Of a stretch of 6,235 nt of DNA, positions 1 to 5,142 are shown piece after piece. The position numbers and the translations under genes are program-made. Below the pieces are notes generated by a model. That model worked only from the letters and a program-made list of their open reading frames with translations, did not search any database and had not been told where the DNA came from. The DNA is taken from positions 1 through 6,235 of the forward strand of contig WTGD01000133.1 of the NCBI GenBank assembly GCA_011523725.1, written 5' to 3'. Positions within the stretch are counted from its first letter, which is position 1, and each line of letters begins with the position of its first letter. Source of the stretch: Nitrospinota bacterium. Lineage in GTDB: Bacteria; UBA8248.

Positions 1-10
1 AAAGTCAAAA

Positions 11-38
11 TGGATTCCGGCTTTCGCCGGAATGACGG
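11..38. repeat. short palindromic interspersed-type repeat (ATTCCGGC/GCCGGAAT)
   Basis: A perfect 8-bp inverted repeat, ATTCCGGC (14-21) and GCCGGAAT (26-33), encloses a TTTC loop and is flanked by TGG and GACGG. From general knowledge, this TGGATTCC..GGAATGACGG architecture matches a class of dispersed intergenic repeats found in many Gram-negative genomes; the neisserial dRS3 element has a similar ATTCC...GGAAT form. Only one copy lies in this window, so its repetitive nature is inferred from resemblance and not shown here. Confidence 0.6.
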
Positions 39-67
39 TGGTTTTCCTCCATCGAAGGGCTTTTTCA

Positions 68-93
68 TCGGGCATTCCCCTCGGGATGCCCGA
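68..93. repeat. strong inverted repeat / hairpin
   Basis: TCGGGCATTCC (68-78) pairs with GGGATGCCCGA (83-93), giving 11 base pairs with one G-T wobble and a 4-nt loop (CCTC). A shorter palindrome, CCCC (94-97) with GGGG (102-105), follows at once. There is no T-run on the 3' side on either strand, so this is not a typical rho-independent terminator. It may be part of an intergenic repeat or a transcript-end stabilising structure of a gene to the left of the window. Confidence 0.5.
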
Positions 94-344
94 CCCCTCA
101 AGGGGGAGTGGTTCTCTTCTCTTTCGTCAGTCGGTTACATACGCCGAATCACGAAGTCAGGACTTTTCAACTGCCCCTACCGAACCCGAACTCGTTTCAC
201 GCATCATACCCGTTTTCGGCGGGTGCGTTTCAGCGGTCCAGGAAGAGTACGCCGAAGCCATACCTGATTCATAGCGCTTCCACCCATTTGTTTTTCCTGT
301 CGCGCATTCTCGCTCCGGGCGGACCCAGGCTGCGCTTTTGCTTG

Positions 345-373
345 TTGTGCCGATGGGGGGCTTCCTGTATATT
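345..373 (+). promoter_or_regulatory. possible sigma-70 promoter of the operon
   Basis: A TATATT hexamer (368-373) resembles a -10 box (5 of 6 to TATAAT). A TTGTGC hexamer (345-350) lies exactly 17 nt upstream and matches only the first three positions of TTGACA. It sits in the only clearly AT-rich patch of the upstream region and points toward the first gene. If real, transcription would start near 380 and give a leader of roughly 150 nt. The -35 match is weak, which would suit an activated promoter; the call is tentative. Confidence 0.3.
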
Positions 374-395
374 GCGAGTATATATCTCGCCATAT
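369..395. promoter_or_regulatory. operator-like inverted repeat overlapping the putative -10 box
   Basis: ATATTGCGAG (369-378) and CTCGCCATAT (386-395) form an inverted repeat matching at 9 of 10 positions around a 7-nt AT-rich spacer. The heptamer ATATTGC recurs in direct orientation at 369-375 and 392-398, 23 bp apart, about two helical turns. Both patterns are typical of sites for dimeric transcription factors. The overlap with the putative -10 box would suit a repressor. No regulator gene lies in the window, so its family cannot be named. Confidence 0.4.
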
Positions 396-412
396 TGCTT
401 GCGTGAACCGCA

Positions 413-427
413 CCGGAATCAATCCGG
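413..427 (+). promoter_or_regulatory. small leader hairpin
   Basis: CCGGA (413-417) and TCCGG (423-427) form a perfect 5-bp stem with a 5-nt loop in the predicted leader. It has no T-run after it. Its function is unknown, and a 5-bp palindrome could arise by chance in GC-rich sequence. Confidence 0.2.
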
Positions 428-457
428 GGGAAGGGTTCCATCATTCTTCTCTTGTAC

Positions 458-489
458 GTGCGGAAACGGGCAAGTCCATGCGTCCGCAC
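458..489 (+). promoter_or_regulatory. leader stem-loop upstream of the binding-protein gene
   Basis: GTGCGGA (458-464) and TCCGCAC (483-489) form a perfect 7-bp stem with an 18-nt loop. It ends 24 nt before the Shine-Dalgarno sequence and does not include it, so it would not directly hide the ribosome site. It could stabilise the 5' end of the transcript or be incidental. Confidence 0.25.
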
Positions 490-513
490 TCTGAGTCCAC
501 GGAATCGGAAGCC

Positions 514-520
514 AGGGAGG
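514..520 (+). promoter_or_regulatory. ribosome binding site that fixes the start of the binding-protein gene
   Basis: AGGGAGG lies 8 nt before the ATG at 529, which is ideal spacing. It favours 529 over the in-frame upstream GTG at 403 and ATG at 478, neither of which has a comparable site. The signal peptide also begins properly only from 529. Confidence 0.8.
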
Positions 521-528
521 ATCATGTA

Positions 529-1785
529 ATGGCAACGAGATCGACTTATACCCGGAATGGATGGTTCGGCGTTTCCCGTCTGGCGGTGATATTTACAGTG
601 GCGTCATTCGCGCTCGTCGTCGCCTTCAGCTCCCCCGCCTTCGCCGCGAAGAAAGACCCCATCAAAATCGGGGTGCTCTCGTTTCTGAGCGGAAAGCTCA
701 AGCCCATCGGGGATGAGATCACCACGGGCATCCAGACGGCCGTGAAAATGCACGGCCCCGTCATGGGTCGCTCCATTGAGTTGATCCTCGAAGACAGCTT
801 GGTAAACGCGCAGGTGGCGGTCACCAAGGCGACCAAACTCGTCCAGAAGAACCAGGTCACGGCGATTCTGGGAACGAGCACGCTGGAAGCCTTGGCGTTG
901 CTTCCCGTGGCGAACCGCCTGCGCGTGCCGATCATCACGTCGAACAGCGGCTCGGCCGTCATTACGGGCAGTAAGTGCAACTACTGGGTGTTCCAGACGA
1001 ACCCGACTCCACAGATGGCCATAGTGGCGATGGACTCGCTCATCAAGGACAATCCGAAGTTCAAGACCGCGAAGTGGTTCACGATGGGCCACGACTATCC
1101 CTGGAGCAGACGGGTGGCTCGCTCGGTGAAGATCGTCAAGGGCGTGAATTACGTCGGCGAGGCGTATGCGCCGCTCGATACCACGGACTGGGCGCCGTTC
1201 ATCGCCAAGGTCCGCGCGTCGGGCGCGACCGCGGTGGTCATTCCCGTCACCCTGGGCACGCCGCTCGTGCAGTTCATCCAGCAGGCCAACGAGTTCGGCC
1301 TGACCAAACAGGCGACTCTCGTAGCGCCCATCGGACTGCCGGACTGGCTGATCGCCAAGCTGGGGGAATTGTCGACCCACATCGTCTCGGCGGGCGCGTG
1401 GAGCGCATGGCGTCTCGAGGACACGATACCCACGACCAAAAAGTTCAACGAACTCTACTACAAGATGCACGGCCGCGTAGCCGGGATGCAGGCCATCCAG
1501 GCGGGCACGGCGGCCCAGCTTCTGTTCAACGCCATCGAGAAGGCGGGCTCGACGGACGGGAAAGCCATCGTAGCGGCGCTGGAGAAGCTTGATGTGGAGG
1601 CTCCGGCGGGAAGGATGCGCTTCCAGAAAGACGGGCGCATGGCGGAGGTTGCGCTGATTCTCGGGAGGATCGAGAAGCTCAAGAAGCCCAAGTACGGCGC
1701 CATGTATGCGCAGTCGGTCAATGCGCTTCCCGCGTCCAGGACGCTCGAGCCGGCGAAGAAGCTCGGCTGTAATTTGAAGAAATAG
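529..1785 (+). CDS. periplasmic substrate-binding protein of a branched-chain-amino-acid-type (HAAT) ABC transporter
   Basis: Encodes 418 residues that bind the solute in the periplasm and hand it to the LivHM-type channel. Residues 1-39 form a Sec signal peptide: basic n-region, hydrophobic core at about 18-33, and an AFA cleavage site before Ala40. The mature chain has the type I periplasmic-binding fold (Peripla_BP_6 family). Strand KIGVLSF (46-52) opens it, a GTSTLEALALLPVA loop (115-128) and SNSGSA (138-143) lie in lobe 1, and GHDYPWS (187-193) and a TTDWAPFIAKVRASGA stretch lie in lobe 2. Only two cysteines occur, Cys150 and Cys414, and they may pair. The length is usual for the family. 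There is no lipobox, so it should be soluble. The next gene starts 8 bp later. I would not call it livJ or livK, because family members bind very different ligands and the ligand cannot be read here. Confidence 0.93.
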   Translation: MATRSTYTRNGWFGVSRLAVIFTVASFALVVAFSSPAFAAKKDPIKIGVLSFLSGKLKPIGDEITTGIQTAVKMHGPVMGRSIELILEDSLVNAQVAVTKATKLVQKNQVTAILGTSTLEALALLPVANRLRVPIITSNSGSAVITGSKCNYWVFQTNPTPQMAIVAMDSLIKDNPKFKTAKWFTMGHDYPWSRRVARSVKIVKGVNYVGEAYAPLDTTDWAPFIAKVRASGATAVVIPVTLGTPLVQFIQQANEFGLTKQATLVAPIGLPDWLIAKLGELSTHIVSAGAWSAWRLEDTIPTTKKFNELYYKMHGRVAGMQAIQAGTAAQLLFNAIEKAGSTDGKAIVAALEKLDVEAPAGRMRFQKDGRMAEVALILGRIEKLKKPKYGAMYAQSVNALPASRTLEPAKKLGCNLKK

Positions 1786-1793
1786 CCATTGGG

Positions 1794-2660
1794 ATGGATT
1801 GGAATTTCTTGTTCGTCAATTCGCTGAACGGGGTCATCTACGGATCGTTCCTGGCGTTGACGAGTCTCGGCCTGAGCCTGGTGTTCGGCTTGGGCCGGGT
1901 CGTCAACTTCGCCCACGGCGTGCTGTACGCTCTGGGGGGATATTTCTTCATCATCTTCCTGCCCTCGCTGGGCTGGAGTGCGATGTTGTTCGCCCCGCTT
2001 GTCGTGGTGCCCCTGGCCATCGCAATGGAATGGCTCACGATCGCCCCCATCCGGAACCGGGATGAAATCTACACGCTGCTCGTGACGTTCGGCCTTTCGT
2101 TCATGATCACGGGCGCAATCGAGTATCTCTGGGGCACCGAGACGACTCTCATTAAGCCGCCCGTCATCTTCCAGGGCACGGTGGACATTCTCGGCAATCA
2201 GTTCCCCGTCTACAGGCTCTTTGCTTCGGCGCTCTCGCTGGTGGTGACGGGGCTGGTCTTCGTCTTCATCCAGTTCACGCCGGTGGGTCTCAAGATTCGC
2301 GCCATTACCGATGACAACGAGATGGCCGAGGCGCTCGGCATCAACACGCGCTGGCTGCTCACGAGTATATTCGGGGGCGCGGCGGGGTTCGCGGCGTTCG
2401 CGGGCGCGCTGGGCGCTCCCATTTTCTCCGTCGAGCCGGAAATGGGAATGGGCATCATCATCGACTCGTTCCTGGCGGTGATCCTGGGCGGCCTCGGGCA
2501 TCTGCCGGGGACGGCCGTGGGGGCGTTCATCGTGGCGCTCGCGAAATCCATCGGCGGGGGCTACATCGCGGAGTGGGCCATCGCGGTTTTGTTCCTGGTC
2601 GTCGCCGCGATCATGGTTCTGCGGCCCAGAGGAGTCTTCGGTCGTGGCCGCATCGCCTGA
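1794..2660 (+). CDS. livH: LivH-type permease of a HAAT ABC importer
   Basis: A 288-residue inner-membrane protein that forms half of the translocation channel with the LivM-type protein. It begins with the family's N-terminal pattern NSLNGVIYGSFLALTSLGLS. It has the hallmark NFAHG (38-42) followed by a small-residue helix, a cytoplasmic coupling segment at about 161-185 (GLKIRAITDDNEMAEALGIN), the GGLGHLPGTAVGA loop (232-244) and the terminal LRPRGVFGR (276-284). Hydrophobic stretches at about 8-31, 40-57, 62-84, 93-112, 142-160, 190-211, 221-234 and 262-276 suit the usual eight-helix topology. The length is normal. The ATG at 1794 has only a weak Shine-Dalgarno sequence (a GAAGAA-like stretch about 11 nt upstream), so translation may be coupled to the binding-protein gene that ends 8 bp earlier. 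Its 3' end overlaps livM by 17 bp. Family assignment is firm; the substrate is not known. Confidence 0.93.
   Translation: MDWNFLFVNSLNGVIYGSFLALTSLGLSLVFGLGRVVNFAHGVLYALGGYFFIIFLPSLGWSAMLFAPLVVVPLAIAMEWLTIAPIRNRDEIYTLLVTFGLSFMITGAIEYLWGTETTLIKPPVIFQGTVDILGNQFPVYRLFASALSLVVTGLVFVFIQFTPVGLKIRAITDDNEMAEALGINTRWLLTSIFGGAAGFAAFAGALGAPIFSVEPEMGMGIIIDSFLAVILGGLGHLPGTAVGAFIVALAKSIGGGYIAEWAIAVLFLVVAAIMVLRPRGVFGRGRIA
2628..2634 (+). promoter_or_regulatory. ribosome binding site for livM inside the end of livH
   Basis: AGAGGAG lies 9 nt before the GTG at 2644, within the last codons of livH. It decides the livM start in favour of this GTG over the in-frame GTG at 2662. Confidence 0.7.
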
Positions 2661-3651
2661 TGTGGAAAACCGGGTGGAAGACGCCTCGAGGACCCGTTCG
2701 CGGGAAGTGGCGACGCAGGTGCTGCTCGCCGGCTCCGCGCTCCTGGTGCTGGCGGTTCCGTTTCTGGGCGCCAGCCCGTTTTTCATCACCCTGCTCACCG
2801 AGGCCCTGATCTTCGGCATCTGGGCGATGAGCCTCGATTTGCTGGTGGGCTACACGGGCCTCGTCTCGTTCGGCCACGCGGCGAGTTTCGGCTTCGCGAC
2901 CTACGCCGCGGGGATTTTCGCCATGAACGTATCCGCGGATTTTTTCCTCGCGACTATCGTGGCCATAATCACCGCCGCGGCGGTGGCGTTTCTCACGGGC
3001 CTCGTCGTAACGCGCCTCTCGGGCATCGCCTTCGCCATACTCACCCTTTGCATCTGCCAGGTCCTGTTCCAGATATCCGTCGTGTGGCGCTCGTTTACCG
3101 GCGGGCTGGACGGCTTGATCGGCGTACCGCTGCCCACGCTCTTCGGACGGGAGGTGGAGCCCGGCGAGGAGTTCTATCTCCTGACCGCCGCCTCTCTCAT
3201 CGTCTGCTATCTTCTCTTGAGAAGGCTGGTGGAGTCTCCCTTCGGGAAAACCCTCCTTGCGATTCGCGCGAACGAGGACAGGGCGGCGGCCATCGGCATC
3301 GACGTGAGGCGGCACAAGCTGGTGATTCTCATCCTCTCCTGGATGACGGGCGGCGTGGCGGGATCGCTCTTCGTCTTCCTGAAGGCCGGCGCGAACCCGA
3401 TGACGCTCTACTGGATCGAGTCGGGCAACATACTGGCCATCACGATTTTAGGCGGCATCGGAACGCTTTTCGGCCCGATCATCGGGTCGATCGGATTTAT
3501 ATTCATACGCGATCAGGTAACGACGATGTACCGGGCGTGGCAGTTTTCCTTCGGGCTCGCCTTCGTGCTCGCCGTTTTGTTCATGCCCTCGGGAATCGCG
3601 GGCATCGCCGAGAGAATCTGGAGACGACTGTGGCCGGCGCGTTCGTCGTAG
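2644..3651 (+). CDS. livM: LivM-type permease of a HAAT ABC importer
   Basis: A 335-residue inner-membrane protein, partner of the LivH-type permease. It has a charged N-terminal tail of about 25 residues, then hydrophobic helices. Family landmarks are GYTGLVSFGHAASFGFATY (69-87), a GIAFAILTLCICQVLF helix (127-142), TGGLDGLIGVPLP (152-164), the cytoplasmic ATPase-coupling loop SPFGKTLLAIRANEDRAAAIGI (198-219) and GGIGTLFGPIIGS (270-282). The length agrees with stand-alone LivM proteins, and there is no fused ATPase domain. Translation starts at GTG 2644 with AGAGGAG 9 nt upstream, 17 bp inside livH, which suggests translational coupling and equal dosage of the two channel subunits. An in-frame GTG at 2662 would remove six residues but has a poorer ribosome site. 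Its end overlaps livG by 22 bp. Family membership is firm; the transported compound is unknown. Confidence 0.93.
   Translation: MAASPDVENRVEDASRTRSREVATQVLLAGSALLVLAVPFLGASPFFITLLTEALIFGIWAMSLDLLVGYTGLVSFGHAASFGFATYAAGIFAMNVSADFFLATIVAIITAAAVAFLTGLVVTRLSGIAFAILTLCICQVLFQISVVWRSFTGGLDGLIGVPLPTLFGREVEPGEEFYLLTAASLIVCYLLLRRLVESPFGKTLLAIRANEDRAAAIGIDVRRHKLVILILSWMTGGVAGSLFVFLKAGANPMTLYWIESGNILAITILGGIGTLFGPIIGSIGFIFIRDQVTTMYRAWQFSFGLAFVLAVLFMPSGIAGIAERIWRRLWPARSS
3620..3623 (+). promoter_or_regulatory. ribosome binding site for livG inside the end of livM
   Basis: GGAG lies 6 nt before the GTG at 3630. The reading frame stays open far upstream, so this site together with the N-terminal homology (VVEGLHKSFGALHAVNDVSL) decides the start. 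Confidence 0.6.
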
Positions 3652-4388
3652 AGGGCCTCCACAAGTCCTTCGGCGCCCTGCACGCCGTGAACGACGTGTC
3701 CCTGGACATCGAGGCCGGACAGGTCCACGCGCTCATCGGCCCGAACGGCGCGGGCAAGACGACGCTTTTCAACTGCATCACCGGATTCCTCCGTCCCGAC
3801 GCCGGCAGGGTGCTTTTGAACGGAAACGACGTTACGCATTTGCCGTCCCACAAGCTGGTGAAGGCGGGGATCGTCCGCACGTTCCAGATCACCCAGGTAT
3901 TCGGCGAGTTGAGCGCGCGGGAAAACGTCGAGCTCGCGGCGCGCTCACGAGAGGGGCTGAATTTCGACTTCTTCCGCAAGGCGAGCGCCTGCCGGGAGGC
4001 CAGAGAGGACGCGGAGGAGTCGCTGGAGGTGGTCGGGTTGATCGAAAAGGCCCATCTGCGCCCCGAGGAGTTGGGACACGGGGACAAGCGCGTGCTCGAG
4101 GTGGCCATAGGGCTTGCGCTCAACCCCGAGGTCTTGCTGCTCGACGAACCCACGGCGGGCATGTCCAGAACGGAGACCGAGCGCATTGCCCGCCTGGTGC
4201 GGCAAATTGCGGACCGGACGAGCGTTCTCCTCGTCGAGCACGATACGGAGGTGGTTCTCTCGATTTCGGATAAAATCACCGTCATGACGCAGGGCCGGGT
4301 GATCGCCCAGGGTCCGCCCGATCAGATCAGCCGGGACCCCCAGGTGCAGGACGCCTACCTGGGCGCCGTCGAAGTGGGGGAGGACTGA
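3630..4388 (+). CDS. livG: LivG-type ATPase of a HAAT ABC importer
   Basis: A 252-residue cytoplasmic ABC ATPase that powers import with the LivF-type ATPase. Landmarks in order are the A-loop region (SFGALHAV, 13-20), Walker A GPNGAGKTT (37-45), Q-loop TFQ (Gln86), signature region LGHGDKR (148-154), Walker B LLLDEP (169-174) with catalytic Glu173, D-loop TAGMS (175-179), and H-loop VEHD with His204. It ends in the family's QDAYLG pattern (240-245). The signature has Gly149 where the canonical LSGGQ motif has serine. The GTG start at 3630 gives the normal family length, and the open frame continues well upstream without homology. It overlaps livM by 22 bp, and its stop shares one base with the livF start (TGATG). 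The family is certain; specificity comes from the partners. Confidence 0.93.
   Translation: MAGAFVVEGLHKSFGALHAVNDVSLDIEAGQVHALIGPNGAGKTTLFNCITGFLRPDAGRVLLNGNDVTHLPSHKLVKAGIVRTFQITQVFGELSARENVELAARSREGLNFDFFRKASACREAREDAEESLEVVGLIEKAHLRPEELGHGDKRVLEVAIGLALNPEVLLLDEPTAGMSRTETERIARLVRQIADRTSVLLVEHDTEVVLSISDKITVMTQGRVIAQGPPDQISRDPQVQDAYLGAVEVGED
4376..4383 (+). promoter_or_regulatory. ribosome binding site for livF
   Basis: GGGGGAGG ends 4 nt before the ATG at 4388. Spacing is slightly short, but the site is strong, and the ATG shares its first base with the livG stop codon, so re-initiation by terminating ribosomes is likely. Confidence 0.6.
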
Positions 4389-5119
4389 TGCTCAAAGTCT
4401 CCTCGCTTCACGTTCACTACGGGACCGCCCACGTTCTTCACGGCGTGGACCTCGAGGTGGGAACAGGCCGGATCGTCTGCCTCATCGGGCGCAACGGCGC
4501 GGGCAAGAGCACGACGCTCAAGACCATCATGGGTCTCGTGCCCGCCACATCCGGGGAGATCGTCTTCGAGGAGCAGCGCATCGATGCCATGGCGGCCCAC
4601 CAGGTCGCCCGTATGGGAGTCGCCTACGTGCCCGAGGACAGGCGGCCTTTCGGGTCCTTGAGCGTGGAGGAGAACATCCGCGTCGCCGCGCAGGCCAGCC
4701 CGCGCTCGGACGCAAACGGCGTCAGCGAGGCGCTGGCGTTTTTCCCCGTCCTCGAGGAGCGCGCCAGACAACTGGCGGGTAGTTTGAGCGGCGGCGAACA
4801 GCAGATGCTCGTGATCGCGCGCGCGCTGGTGGCGCGGCCACGGCTGGTTCTGCTCGATGAGCCGACCGAGGGACTCGCGCCCAGCCTCGTCCGCTCCATC
4901 AGGGACGGAATCATGAAGACCCGCACGCATGGCCTCTCGATTCTTCTCGTAGAGCAGAACCTCTCCCTGGCGCTGGAAGTGGGTGATTACTTCTATGTGC
5001 TGAGTCGCGGTTTCGTCGCCTTCGAGGGAACGAGCGAAGAACTCCTTGCGCGAGAAGACGTGATCGCCGAACATCTGGGAGTCGGCCGTGTGAAGGAGGC
5101 CCTGAGATCGCGCAAATGA
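4388..5119 (+). CDS. livF: LivF-type ATPase of a HAAT ABC importer
   Basis: A 243-residue cytoplasmic ABC ATPase, the second motor subunit with LivG. It shows Walker A GRNGAGKST (34-42), the LivF-style Q-loop region YVPEDRRPFGSLSVEENI (80-97) with Glu83 at the usual glutamine site, signature LSGGEQ (133-138), Walker B LVLLDEP (153-159) with catalytic Glu158, D-loop TEGLAPS (160-166), and an H-loop VEQN in which Gln190 replaces the switch histidine. The VPEDRR and VEQN variants are, from general knowledge, usual for LivF and do not show decay. The C-terminal tail (residues about 231-243) is short and basic. The start overlaps the livG stop by one base. The next gene begins 20-23 bp downstream with no terminator between, so the dehydrogenase is probably on the same transcript. 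Confidence 0.93.
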   Translation: MLKVSSLHVHYGTAHVLHGVDLEVGTGRIVCLIGRNGAGKSTTLKTIMGLVPATSGEIVFEEQRIDAMAAHQVARMGVAYVPEDRRPFGSLSVEENIRVAAQASPRSDANGVSEALAFFPVLEERARQLAGSLSGGEQQMLVIARALVARPRLVLLDEPTEGLAPSLVRSIRDGIMKTRTHGLSILLVEQNLSLALEVGDYFYVLSRGFVAFEGTSEELLAREDVIAEHLGVGRVKEALRSRK

Positions 5120-5142
5120 GGTTCTGAGCACTCTCTTGCGTG

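Larger units (their letters stand above)
1..528. other. non-coding upstream region and leader of the liv-type operon
   Basis: This stretch of just over 500 bases has no credible gene. Open frames on both strands give low-complexity, Arg/Ser/Pro-rich translations without recognisable domains, and none has a convincing ribosome binding site. It holds a cluster of palindromes at about 14-105, an AT-rich patch with a possible promoter and operator at 345-398, two small hairpins at 413-427 and 458-489, and the ribosome binding site of the first gene. Positions 110-340 show nothing else that I can support. No T-run follows any of the hairpins, so none looks like an intrinsic terminator. Confidence 0.75.

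Noticed and set aside
68..93. Rho-independent terminator of a gene to the left
   Set aside because: The hairpin is strong but no T-run follows on either strand.
140..256. Direct repeat TACGCCGAA at 140-148 and 248-256
   Set aside because: Only 9 nt with unrelated flanks; compatible with chance.
108..494. Upstream plus-strand open frame of 128 codons
   Set aside because: Low-complexity, no domain, no ribosome site, and it crosses the putative promoter and operator.
157..525. Divergent minus-strand open frame of 122 codons, a possible regulator
   Set aside because: No helix-turn-helix or other domain is visible, and its start would lie on the binding-protein ribosome site.
403..528. N-terminal extension of the binding protein from GTG 403 or ATG 478
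   Set aside because: The extra residues are polar and acidic, spoil the signal-peptide n-region, and lack a Shine-Dalgarno sequence. ATG 529 has an ideal AGGGAGG at 8 nt.
604..1470. Minus-strand open frame antisense to the binding-protein gene
   Set aside because: Arg/Asp/His-rich shadow frame with no recognisable fold or ribosome site.
1458..2819. Minus-strand open frame of 453 codons antisense to the binding protein, livH and livM
   Set aside because: Its translation is rich in Arg, Glu, Asp, Gln and His without domain patterns, and it mirrors third-position GC bias of the real genes on the other strand. Conserved Liv motifs establish the plus-strand reading.
4523..4640. Frameshift or decay in LivF suggested by VPED in place of a Q-loop glutamine
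   Set aside because: VPEDRR is a normal LivF variant; the frame and all other motifs are intact.
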